Assembly: GCA_003165075.1 (NCBI GenBank)
Contig: PLSM01000125.1
Span: 1-49,983, forward strand
Direction of reading: 5' to 3'
DNA: 49,983 nucleotides
Origin: Acidobacteriaceae bacterium
Lineage (GTDB): Bacteria; Acidobacteriota; Terriglobia; Terriglobales; Acidobacteriaceae
Shown: piece by piece, positions 16,464-25,800 of the stretch
Position numbering within the stretch: the first letter of the stretch is position 1
Layout: each line of letters starts with the position of its first letter
Made by a program: the position numbers and the translations under genes
The notes under the pieces: model-generated
Database searches by the model: none
The model's input: the letters and a program-made list of their open reading frames with translations, nothing else
What the model was told of the DNA's origin: nothing

Positions 16464-17894
16464 ATGTCAACTGAGTACCGTAATTTTCTGGCTCTCTCAT
16501 ATGAAGAGCTTGAAGTGCTGAATCTGCAAGCCAAAGCTGACCGCGCCAATCGTGTGCCAATCGACGAGATCCGTGAGAAGCGGCTCAAATACCTGACCGA
16601 TGAGAAGCGGATCAAGGCCGTGACGGTGCTGTTCTCTGACCTGGAGGGCCGCCTGCACCTGCTCGACTACGACAAGAAGTTTCTGCTCGGCGCCTATGAG
16701 AATCTGACCTTCGACGGCTCGTCGATCCGCGGTTTCACGGCGCAAAAGGAAAGCGACCTGCGCCTGGGAATCGACTGGGGCGCCTTCTACTGGGTGCCCG
16801 CCGACGTGTTTGGCAATGGCAAGGTGCTGGTTTTTGGCACCGTGATCGACAAGGACGGAACTCCGTATTCCGGCGATCTGCGCGGGGTGCTCAAAGGCTA
16901 CTCCGACACTCTCTACAAAACGAAGGGGTACACGCTCAACGCGGCGAATGAGATTGAAGGCTTTCTATTCGCGAGCAGGGACGCAGAAAAGAAGTACCAC
17001 GAGACGGGCAAGTTCGAATTCATCAATACCGGCGGCTACTATCACGTGCTGCCGCTGGATCCTCTGCGCCAATTTATCGACACCGCCGCCGAAGTGCAGC
17101 GGGCAATGGGCTTCGAGAACGAGAAGGATCACCCCGAAGTGGCGCCCAGCCAGTTTGAGATCAACTACGGTTACGGCGAAGTGGTGGCGGCGGCCGACCA
17201 GATTCAGCTTTACAAGCTGCTGTGCCGGCAGATCGCCAATAACATGGGGTACACGGCCTGCTTCCTGCCCAAGCCGGTCGTAGGCGTGAACGGCAGCGGC
17301 ATGCACACCAACGTTTCCATTTCCGGGGGCAAGACCAACCTGTTCTGGGATGCAGCCGGCCAGGAAAAACTGTCGGCTTTCGGGTGGGAGTTCATCGACC
17401 GCATCCTGAGCCATGCGCTGGACATCTGCCTGATCCTGAATCCCAGCGTGAACGCCTACCGGCGGCTCGACCCGCATTTTGAGGCGCCCAACCAGATCAA
17501 GGCTTCGGCGACGGACCGTGGCTCGATGGTGCGCGTGCCCATCGGCAACTCGCGTTCGATGCGCGTGGAGGTGCGATCGGTGGCTCCGGACGCCAACCCG
17601 TATCTGACCCTGTTCTCGATCTTCAAGACGGGCATCGACGGCCAGATTGCCGCAGTGGACAACCTGCGCCAGGCACAACGCTACCTGCCGGATCACATCC
17701 AGCAGGCCATCGATGACTTCAAGGCATCGGAATGGATCGGTGAAATCCTGGGGGCAGACGTGCAGGGCAGGTTCGCGGACCTGAAGCAGGCCGCCGCCGA
17801 CCGCTCACCGAAGGATCTGGGCACGTTTGTCAAAGGCTCGGAGGTGCAGTATCACCACGAGGTCTATAACCAGTCGCTTTGGAACCTGTTTTAG
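16464..17894 (+). CDS. glnA: glutamine synthetase (GS-I-like, lacking the adenylylation segment)
   Basis: Converts glutamate, ammonia and ATP to glutamine. ATG 16464 follows AGAAGGAGA and gives 476 residues. Visible GS motifs are FDGSSIRGF, a metal-binding QFEINYGYGEVV region, KPVVGVNGSGMHTN (ATP/ammonia site), NPSVNAYRRLDPHFEAP (catalytic flap Glu) and RVEVRSVAPDANPY. The usual NRSASIRIP is DRGSMVRVP. The region that in adenylylated enzymes holds NLYDLP is replaced by a shorter stretch (DNLRQAQRYLPDHI), so control by GlnE-type adenylylation looks absent. The C-terminus ends NQSLWNLF. A perfect hairpin terminator follows 50 bases downstream. Assignment to the broad GS family is firm; being the cell's main ammonia-assimilating GS is probable. 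Confidence 0.9.
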   Translation: MSTEYRNFLALSYEELEVLNLQAKADRANRVPIDEIREKRLKYLTDEKRIKAVTVLFSDLEGRLHLLDYDKKFLLGAYENLTFDGSSIRGFTAQKESDLRLGIDWGAFYWVPADVFGNGKVLVFGTVIDKDGTPYSGDLRGVLKGYSDTLYKTKGYTLNAANEIEGFLFASRDAEKKYHETGKFEFINTGGYYHVLPLDPLRQFIDTAAEVQRAMGFENEKDHPEVAPSQFEINYGYGEVVAAADQIQLYKLLCRQIANNMGYTACFLPKPVVGVNGSGMHTNVSISGGKTNLFWDAAGQEKLSAFGWEFIDRILSHALDICLILNPSVNAYRRLDPHFEAPNQIKASATDRGSMVRVPIGNSRSMRVEVRSVAPDANPYLTLFSIFKTGIDGQIAAVDNLRQAQRYLPDHIQQAIDDFKASEWIGEILGADVQGRFADLKQAAADRSPKDLGTFVKGSEVQYHHEVYNQSLWNLF

Positions 17895-17943
17895 AGCGGG
17901 CTTATTCACAAGGTCCACACGCGAAACATGGACGCAGGCACAA

Positions 17944-17982
17944 GGCGGCGCGGTCAGCGATGACCGCGCCGCCTTCTTATTT
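17944..17982 (+). terminator. strong intrinsic terminator after glutamine synthetase
   Basis: Arms 17944-17956 (GGCGGCGCGGTCA) and 17961-17973 (TGACCGCGCCGCC) pair perfectly over 13 bases around loop GCGA, followed by TTCTTATTT. It lies between two convergent genes and probably serves glnA, since the T-rich side faces its direction. Confidence 0.9.
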
Positions 17983-18020
17983 GCGGTCGGCATTGCGTTC
18001 AGGAATTTCGCGACGGCTGC

Positions 18021-19028
18021 TTAAAATCGATAGCCCGGCTTCAGTTCGCACCGGTACACGGTGGACTTCTGCGCTTCCCTGTTGGTTCTGGCGATGCAGG
18101 TAGCCCAACTGAGGTAGAGGTTCGGCCCCAACGGAAAGACCATCGGCGCGCCATCGATCTCCGCCTCGATACTTACGCCCTCCTGAGTTGGTGGCAGGGT
18201 GAAGTTGAGCACCCGGCCATAGACCACAGGATACGATTCACGCACCCGTGAACCGATGGTGGTGTGAATGGCCTCCGCCTCCAGCAGAAACGTCGCAGTG
18301 TCGGACCAATCCTCGGCCCAGGCAACGATGGTGCGGCCTCCGCGCTCAAAGCCGCTGGAATCGATCCGCGTAAAGGGACAGGGACCGGCAATGCAAGAAG
18401 CTCTGACGTTACGAAACTCATTGCCCACGCCGGCATCGAGCGTTGCGGAACCCGTAGCGGCCTTCCAGTTTCCATCCGGCGAGCACGGGGCCTGACGATT
18501 GCATGGGACATTTCCCTGGTTGACAACCTGAAACGTCTTCACTGCGCTGCCGATGTCCTCTTCCGTCTCGAAGTTGAATGAGAATCTGACCCGGAGGTTG
18601 GAGACCACCGACGGCGGCCGGCGGGAATCCGTGCTGACCGGCACAGGGATGTGCGTCAGGGACGCGACATACAACATTTGCGAAGTGGAGCGAAGGCCGA
18701 TCTTCAGCGGGAGATCGAAGGGTTGGTAATTCGGATGCCGAAAGGTGAGGTTGACCGACTGTCCGGGCCAGACACTTTCGCGAAACGTGAGACTGAAATA
18801 TCCCGAAGCATCGGACTGGGTGCTGACGTATGTCGCACCGTCTGAAGCAGCCACCGTTACGTCGGCGATCGGCAGTTGCTTGCGGGTGTCGTCGTCGCGA
18901 CGAATGACCGCGCCTTGTAGGGTGATCGATCTCGGCCTCCATCGCTGCTTGTACACCATCAGCGCGGTAACAACTGCAATCCCGAGAACACCGAGAGCGG
19001 TCCAGACCGCTACCTTTTTCCCAAGCAT
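18021..19028 (-). CDS. membrane-anchored protein with carboxypeptidase-regulatory-like domain
   Basis: The 335-residue product has one N-terminal transmembrane helix (about residues 5-25, MLGKKVAVW then a hydrophobic run), so most of it faces the periplasm. Residues about 35-105 look like a carboxypeptidase-regulatory-like beta-sandwich (LQGAVIRRDD, DASGYFSLTF, VNLTFRHPNYQPFD), common in acidobacterial surface proteins. The remaining 220 residues have no family I recognise; they hold four to six cysteines that may form disulfides (CNRQAPCS, CIAGPCPF). A TTG seven codons upstream (19049) could also be the start; ATG 19028 is chosen. It stands alone, divergent from the GH144-like gene. Function unknown. 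Confidence 0.65.
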   Translation of the reverse strand: MLGKKVAVWTALGVLGIAVVTALMVYKQRWRPRSITLQGAVIRRDDDTRKQLPIADVTVAASDGATYVSTQSDASGYFSLTFRESVWPGQSVNLTFRHPNYQPFDLPLKIGLRSTSQMLYVASLTHIPVPVSTDSRRPPSVVSNLRVRFSFNFETEEDIGSAVKTFQVVNQGNVPCNRQAPCSPDGNWKAATGSATLDAGVGNEFRNVRASCIAGPCPFTRIDSSGFERGGRTIVAWAEDWSDTATFLLEAEAIHTTIGSRVRESYPVVYGRVLNFTLPPTQEGVSIEAEIDGAPMVFPLGPNLYLSWATCIARTNREAQKSTVYRCELKPGYRF

Positions 19029-19213
19029 GGATGTCACATCCGTCCGCAAGTCATTCTAGCGCGCTTTCATGCCGAATTCTTCTTGCGTAACGGGTTACCA
19101 TAAGTCCTGTATTTTGCATCTAATAGTTGGTGTCTGCCAAGGTATTTTTGCGATCTCACCCCCGGTAGGACCGCGTGGGCAGGCATTATGAATCGGCCGG
19201 TGGGTAAACAGAG

Positions 19214-20611
19214 ATGCAGGTTCCCAAAACAATAGACGCGCGACAAGGCTACGGTTCGCGCCGGAAGCTGCTGCGCAGGATGGCGGGCATGTCCCTGGGG
19301 ATTCCCCTCGCCCAAGCAGCGGTCTTTTCGCTGCTCAGCGATGCGGCCCCGATGCAGGTAAAACCAGAACAGCACACACGCCCCGCGCCTCCCCCGGCCC
19401 CGACTACGCTTTCGCCCCGGGATGAGGAGTTTCTGAATGAGCTTGAACACGCCAGTTTTCTATTCTTCTGGGAACAGGGCAACCCGTACACAGGCCTGAT
19501 TAAAGACCGCTGCAACGTGCGGGCTGCAGACAGCAGCGTGGCAGCCAGCATCGCTTCAACGGGCTTTGGCCTGACTGCAATTTGCATTGCAGAGAAACGC
19601 GGCTTTGTAAGCCACGCCGACGCACGCCTGCGCGTGTTGCAAGCCCTATCGTTCATCTGGCACAAGCTGCCCACGCACCGGGGGTTTTTCTATCACTTTG
19701 CCAATATCAATACCGGTGAAAGAATATGGGACTCCGAGGCATCGTCTGTCGATACCGCGATGCTGCTGTGCGGAGTTCTGACTTGCCGCCAGCATTTTCA
19801 CGAGAAAGATATCGATGACCTTGCACACGCCATTTTCGACCGCGTGGACTGGACCTGGCTCTCAGAGGACACAGCCCTGCTGTCGCAGGGCTGGACGCCG
19901 GAGTTCGGCTTTATTCCTTCGCGGTGGGATTTGTATAGCGAGTTGATGATGATGTATCTGCTGGGACTGGGCTCTTCGTCCCATCCGCTGCGCAGCGAGA
20001 CCTGGTTTGCCTGGAAGCGCACTGTCTTTGAATACGACGGGTTGCGCTACATCGGCTCGTTCGCGCCCCTCTTTGTGCATCAGTACTCGCAGGCATGGTT
20101 CGACTTCCGCCAAAAGAAGGACCAATATGCGGATTATTTTCAGAACTCGGTGATTGCCACCGATGTGCATCGCCGCTTTTGTATCGATCTGAACAGACAA
20201 TTCCGCGACTATAGCGACGCCCTGTGGGGAATTACAGCTTCGGATTCCGAACGCGGGTATATTGTCTGGGGCGGCCCGCCGGCCATGGGGCCGATCGATG
20301 GAACGGTGGCGCCCGCCGCTGCCGGAGGCTCTCTGCCGTTTCTTCCGGAGGCAACCATGCGGGTGCTTCGCACCATTCACGACCGCTACCCGAAAGCATG
20401 GTGCCGCTATGGCTTTGTGGACGCATTTAACCCCCTGACAGACTGGTACGATACCGACGTCCTCGGCATCGACACCGGCATCACAATGCTGATGGCAGAG
20501 AATGCCCGAACTAATTTCGTTTGGGACACTTTCATGAAGAATCCAGAGGCGCAGCGCGGAATGGCAAACGCCGGCTTCAAGCCCTATCAGCCGGAAACTA
20601 AAGGAACATGA
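19214..20611 (+). CDS. Tat-exported glycoamylase-like (GH144-type) beta-1,2-glucanase
   Basis: The 465-residue protein begins with a twin-arginine signal (GSRRKLLRRMAG plus hydrophobic core to about residue 45), then a Pro-rich linker. The remainder is an (alpha/alpha)6-type domain of Pfam glycoamylase class (PF10091): FLFFWEQGNPYTGLIKDR, SIASTGFGLTAI, WTPEFGFIPSRWDLYSE, YSDALWGITASDS and a Gly/Ala-rich PAAAGGSLPFLPEAT. In CAZy terms this matches GH144, whose studied members cut beta-1,2-glucan internally; the old name glucoamylase is misleading. The ABC exporter and the GT84 cyclic-glucan-synthase-like gene follow on the same strand, so trimming or turnover of beta-1,2-glucan in the periplasm is the best guess. 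Confidence 0.82.
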   Translation: MQVPKTIDARQGYGSRRKLLRRMAGMSLGIPLAQAAVFSLLSDAAPMQVKPEQHTRPAPPPAPTTLSPRDEEFLNELEHASFLFFWEQGNPYTGLIKDRCNVRAADSSVAASIASTGFGLTAICIAEKRGFVSHADARLRVLQALSFIWHKLPTHRGFFYHFANINTGERIWDSEASSVDTAMLLCGVLTCRQHFHEKDIDDLAHAIFDRVDWTWLSEDTALLSQGWTPEFGFIPSRWDLYSELMMMYLLGLGSSSHPLRSETWFAWKRTVFEYDGLRYIGSFAPLFVHQYSQAWFDFRQKKDQYADYFQNSVIATDVHRRFCIDLNRQFRDYSDALWGITASDSERGYIVWGGPPAMGPIDGTVAPAAAGGSLPFLPEATMRVLRTIHDRYPKAWCRYGFVDAFNPLTDWYDTDVLGIDTGITMLMAENARTNFVWDTFMKNPEAQRGMANAGFKPYQPETKGT

Positions 20612-20978
20612 GCAGGATTGGATTGCCGGCTCGGCTCGCAAACATGCGGCGATGAGGGCCGGCCGCGATGCGCATCTCTGCCAATCCGGCCAAGCCAAAC
20701 AACAATCCGGCGCAGAACTGCATCAAAAGTAGGAGTTTACAAAAGTGGGACGCCGTGATCTGATCCGGCAGGGAGCCTCTGATTAAGCTTGAATGCGGCG
20801 CCGTCATTCCCTCGTGGGCTAAAGGCCCAGTTCTTTTTGGTGCCTCTACGGCGCGGCTAAAGCCGCGCCCTTTCAAGACGGGAACTTAGTCAAGGGTTCC
20901 TCAGAGCGTCGCCAACGCCCGGGTTCAGGAGTCGAAAGCCCTGCGCGCCTGCCTCGCTGGCTCGTCCCCGAGGGGTCT
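20612..20978. other. intergenic region with palindromic repeat
   Basis: This 367-base gap between the GH144-like and ABC exporter genes holds a dispersed-type palindrome (20816-20880) and no credible gene. Confidence 0.5.
20816..20880. repeat. GGCTAAAGCC-type palindromic repeat
   Basis: A small GGGC-TAAAG-GCCC hairpin (20816-20828) is followed by a perfect 9-bp inverted repeat, GGCGCGGCT-AA-AGCCGCGCC (20850-20869), then CTTTCAAGACG. I recall this arrangement as a frequent intergenic repeat in Acidobacteriaceae. The right-hand hairpin is followed by only CTTTC, so termination would be weak. Confidence 0.6.
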
Positions 20979-22850
20979 ATGTCCTCTGCCGTTCACGATG
21001 CGCAGTTCACGGGTGAGTCCCCACAGAAGTCGGCCGACGGGCAGCGGATTTCAGTGCGCGCCTGGGCCGACCGCATGCACGCGCTCAAGAATGTTCCCGC
21101 AGTCCTCCACTTTGTCTGGGAATCGGGACCCGCGGTTGTCTTCTGGAACATTACCATTCGCTTCGTGGCTGCCTTTTTGCCTGTCGGCATCGGCATTATC
21201 GGCCGCTTCATCATTGACGGCGTCAACCGCATCCGCTTGCACCAACCTCTGCCGCAGCACTTCTGGTGGCTGGTGGGCGCGGAGATGGCCCTGGCAGTGC
21301 TCACTGGAATTCTCTCTCGAGGGGTGGACTACTTCGACAACCTGCTTGCCGACCGCTACACCCACCACGTCAGTGTCGAGGTAATGCGCAAGGCCGCCGC
21401 GCTCGATCTGACGGTCTACGAAGATCCGGTCTTTTACGATCGGCTGGAGCGCGCCCGGGTGCAGGCCACCGACCGCCTGGCGATGATCCAGCAAATGGGC
21501 CGCCTCATCCAGCAGACCGTAACCGCGATGGCCTTCTCAGCCGTGCTGGTCAAGTACTCTCCGCTGCTGTTGTTGCTGCTGGTCGCCGGCATTATCCCCG
21601 CGTTCCTGGGTGAAAGCCACTTCGCGTTTCTCACCTATGCCAAAAATTTTCGGCAGACGCCCGTGCGCCGCCAGATGGATTACCTGCGCCAGGTGGGCGG
21701 CAGTAAAGAGGCAGCCAAGGAACTTAAACTTTTCAACCTCAGCGGCTATCTGACTGACCGGTTCACAGCGCTCTCCCACAAGATCTACGAAGAGAACGTG
21801 GCCTTGAACCGGCGTCGCCTCTTCTGGGGCGGGCTGCTGGCCATCCTCGGCCAACTGGGCTATTACGGCGCCTATGCCTACAGCATCTACCGCACCATTC
21901 AAGGCCGCTACAGCGTAGGCGACCTGACGCTGATTACCACCGCCATCATGCAGGCCATGGCCAATATCCAGATGGCCTTTTCTACAGCTTCAGGCGTCGC
22001 CGACCAAGCTCTCTTCCTCACCGACCTGCTGGCCTTTTTTGAGATGCGACCGCGCGTGGAGTCGAAGCCAAATGGCCTGCCTGCGCCGCATCCCGTGCAG
22101 CGCGGGTTTGAATTCCGCGATGTCTCCTTCACCTATCCGGGCACCACCCGGTGCGTCCTCAGCAACTTCAATTTCACCCTCTGCCCGGGGGAGCGCGTGG
22201 CTCTTATCGGCGAGAATGGCCAGGGCAAAACCACCATCGTCAAGCTGATCACGCGCCTCTACGACCCCAGCGAAGGCCAGATACTGCTGGATGGCATCGA
22301 CCTCCGCGAGTACGACCTGCCCGCCCTGCACGCAGAGATCGGCGTCATCTTTCAGGACTTCATGCGCTACGAAATGACGGCTCGCGAAAACATCGCGGTG
22401 GGCCGCATCGAGATTCCGCACTTGGCGGAAGAAATTGAATACGCGGCAGAAAAGAGCCTTGCGGACGGTGTGATTGCAAAGCTGGAAGGCGGCTATGACC
22501 AGATGCTCGGACGCCGCTTTGAAGGTGGAGTGGACCTGTCGGGCGGCGAGTGGCAAAAGCTGGCGCTGGCCCGCGCCTACCTGCGCGATGCACAACTGCT
22601 CATTCTGGACGAGCCCACCGCCTCACTGGATGCACGCAGTGAATTCGAAGTGTTCGAGCGATTCGCCGAGCTGACTTATGGCAAGATGGCGCTCCTGATC
22701 TCTCATCGTTTCTCCACCGTTCGCATGGCCGACCGCATTGTCGTTCTGGAGGCCGGGCGGCTGGTGGAAGAAGGCACGCACACCCAACTCCTGGCTCTAG
22801 GCGGCCGCTACGCCTCAATGTTCGAGATGCAAGCCGCCAGTTACCGATGA
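20979..22850 (+). CDS. ABC transporter, fused permease/ATPase, probable glucan exporter
   Basis: A 623-residue half-transporter: about six membrane helices (residues 50-350), then an ATPase domain with Walker A GENGQGKTT, Q-loop VIFQDFM, signature DLSGGEWQKLALARA, Walker B LLILDEPTASLD and the switch His in LISHRFST. It should act as a homodimer exporting from the cytoplasm. The membrane part (YEDPVFYDRLERA, then QATDRLAMIQQMG) looks more like the lantibiotic/peptide exporter branch (NisT/SpaT-like) than the classical cyclic-glucan exporter ChvA/NdvA. Yet the gene lies 6 bases before the GT84 gene, so the two are almost surely cotranscribed. Export of the glucan or of a modifying precursor is inferred from position. 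Confidence 0.88.
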   Translation: MSSAVHDAQFTGESPQKSADGQRISVRAWADRMHALKNVPAVLHFVWESGPAVVFWNITIRFVAAFLPVGIGIIGRFIIDGVNRIRLHQPLPQHFWWLVGAEMALAVLTGILSRGVDYFDNLLADRYTHHVSVEVMRKAAALDLTVYEDPVFYDRLERARVQATDRLAMIQQMGRLIQQTVTAMAFSAVLVKYSPLLLLLLVAGIIPAFLGESHFAFLTYAKNFRQTPVRRQMDYLRQVGGSKEAAKELKLFNLSGYLTDRFTALSHKIYEENVALNRRRLFWGGLLAILGQLGYYGAYAYSIYRTIQGRYSVGDLTLITTAIMQAMANIQMAFSTASGVADQALFLTDLLAFFEMRPRVESKPNGLPAPHPVQRGFEFRDVSFTYPGTTRCVLSNFNFTLCPGERVALIGENGQGKTTIVKLITRLYDPSEGQILLDGIDLREYDLPALHAEIGVIFQDFMRYEMTARENIAVGRIEIPHLAEEIEYAAEKSLADGVIAKLEGGYDQMLGRRFEGGVDLSGGEWQKLALARAYLRDAQLLILDEPTASLDARSEFEVFERFAELTYGKMALLISHRFSTVRMADRIVVLEAGRLVEEGTHTQLLALGGRYASMFEMQAASYR

Positions 22851-22856
22851 GGCCGA

Positions 22857-25800
22857 ATGACCAATTCTGCTACTATCCTCGACCCTCAACCGCAGCTCGG
22901 CGGCGATGTGCTTGAGCACATTCAAGGATCGGTTCGTGCCGCAGCCTTGTGGAAGGTAGTGCATCGGCCTTCAGGTAAATGCGCCTTCTCAAAACGCGCA
23001 CAGGCTGCCCTCGAATCACTGAAGAAGTTGGAGTCTGATTTGGGGCGGTGGCACTCTGCGCACGCGGAAGAGGAGGTGCAATCCGACTCTCAAAAATCGG
23101 TTGCGCTCGAACTGCGCTCAAGTTCTCGCCTGCTGCGTTCCGCCATCCTGGCCGTCTCCACATGCCCCGAGGAGATAGCCCGACTTCCTCGCGTGATTCT
23201 TTCGGACGGGCAAGACGAGCCTCGTGCGGCAACCGCCGCGGCTCTCTACCTTGCCGCTGTCGATGGAGATTTCTCCGAATCGACCTTCCGCACATTCATG
23301 AACGCGCTGCAAGATCATGAGCCATTCAACGTGGACGAACTGTGGTACATGGCCGCATTTCTTCGCTTTACCTTGGTCGAGTCGCTTCTGGACGAAACGC
23401 GCGCGCTGCTCCGCGAATCGCGGTCCGCTTCGGTTTCCGCTTTCCTGGTTCGACTCAAGACCCTGCGCACGATTACAAACGCCGACCACCTGGTCTTTCT
23501 CATCGAGTCGCTCATCGTCTTCGACGCCACGCTCAATCGGGACCCGGCCGGAGCCTATGCGCGCATGGAGTTCGAGAGCCGCCAGCTCTACCGCAAGCGC
23601 GTGGCATTCGTCGCTTACCACTCCGATTGCACTGAATCCCAGGTGGCGCAGGCTGCCCTTGATCTTGCCTCTCAACACAATGGCCCACAAACCGGGGACC
23701 CGCGGATCGAACACCGCCGTGCGCATGTGGGTTACTATCTTCTCGACAAGGGATTCGCCCAGCTTGCGGAACGGGTGGGATTCCTTCCCTCCGTCGCATG
23801 GAGAATGCGCCAATTTGTACGCGCCTGGGGCGAGGACTTCTATATCAGCGGCATCCAAGTCCTCACCGTCCTCTTTATTGCTGCCGCGCTCTTCCCCGTG
23901 CTACCCCATTTCTCAAGCTTCGTGGCGCTGTTGATTGCTTTTTGCGTGTTGCTGCTGCCCGCCACGCAGGATGCGGTCGACCTGGTCAATAACACGGTTA
24001 CTGCCTTCTTTGAACCCGATCCGCTGCCCCGGCTCGACTTCAGCAAGGGTATTCCCCAGGAGTGCACAACGCTGGTGGTCGTTCCCTCCCTGTTGCTGAA
24101 CGAAAAGCAGGTGCGCGAACTGGTGACGGACCTTGAGATTCGCTTTCTCGCCAATCGCGATCCGAACCTGCACTGCGCCCTGCTCACCGATCTGCCCGAC
24201 TCAGTAAGCAAGCCGCGTGACAGAGACTCCCACGCGCTGGTCGAACTTGCAATCCGGCTTATCGACGAACTCAACGTCAAATACTCCTCGCCCAGGAACG
24301 GCTTTTTCCTGCTACTCCATCGACATCGCATCTTCAACAACCGCCAGGGTGTGTGGATGGGCTGGGAACGGAAGCGCGGCAAACTTCTGGATCTCAACAG
24401 GCTCCTGGCCGGCGAGTTCGACGCGTTCCCCATCAAAGCCGGACGCATTGAAGTCCTGCCCCAGGTGCGATATATTCTGACCCTCGATGCCGACACGCAA
24501 CTACCTCGCGGCGCGGCGGCTCAGCTGACCGGCGCCATCGCGCACCCGTTGAATCAAGCAGTCATCGATCCCAAATTGCGCATTGTGACGGCGGGCTACG
24601 GCATCCTGCAGCCGCGGCTTGGCATCACGGTCCAGTCCGCCGCGCGATCCAGGCTGGCCACTATCTACTCTGGCCAGAATGGCTTCGACATTTACACACG
24701 CGCGGTCTCCGATGCCTACCAGGACCTGTTTGGCGAGGGCATCTTCACGGGCAAGGGAATCTACGAAGTTGCGACACTCCACGCCGTGCTCAACCACAGA
24801 TTTCCGCGCAATTCCCTGCTCAGCCACGACCTGATCGAGGGCGCCTACGCGCGCGCCGGCCTGGTAACCGACATCGAAGTGATCGACGACTATCCATCGC
24901 ACTACAGTGCCTACAGCCGCCGTAAACACCGCTGGGTACGCGGCGATTGGCAAATTGTGCAATGGATGTTTTCGCGCGTGCCGGATGAGGCGGGCCACTA
25001 TGGCCCAAATCCGATATCGGGCATCAATCGCTGGAAGATCTTCGACAACCTGCGCCGCTCGCTGGTGGAGCCTTTTCTTATGGCTCTGTTTGTTGCCGGG
25101 TGGCTCGGCCTGCCCGGCGGGCCACTCTACTGGACCATCATTCCGCTGCTGCTTTTGATCTTACCTACCGTGATCCAACTCGCCTTCGGAATCGGACACG
25201 CCCTTGCGAGCGGGGAGGAAGGGCGAAGCAGCGACGCGATCTCAGGCTTCTGGCACGCGGCACTTGTTGCCCTGCTGAATCTCGTCTTTCTTCCTCATCA
25301 GACGCTGCTGGCTTTCGACGCCATCATCCGCTCTTTGGTGCGACGGTTCATCACTGGCGAGCGACTGCTTGAATGGGAAACCGCAGCACAGGCCGAATCC
25401 AAAGCGACGAATACCACCACGCTCGATCGCTATCTTGCAATCATGCCCCTGGTCGCGACCGGCCTAGCCGTGCTGATTTGGTATATCGCGCCGCTTCACC
25501 GCGCCCTCTATTTTGCCTTGCCCATTCTTTTGCTTTGGTCCCTCGCCGGAGTCGTCACCGCCTGGCTCAATTTGCCGCCGCGCGAGTGGCAGCCGCCGTC
25601 TGCTGCCGATGAAGCATTTCTGCTGAAACATGCTCTGCGTATTTGGCGCTATTTTTGTCAGTTCGGCGGGGAGCGCCACAACTACCTTATTCCCGATAAC
25701 GTCGAAGAAGACGGTCTTTACGAAGCCGCACGCGTTTCGCCCACGAATATCGGATTGCTGCTGAATGCGCGCCAGGCGGCGTGCGAACTCGGATTCCTCA

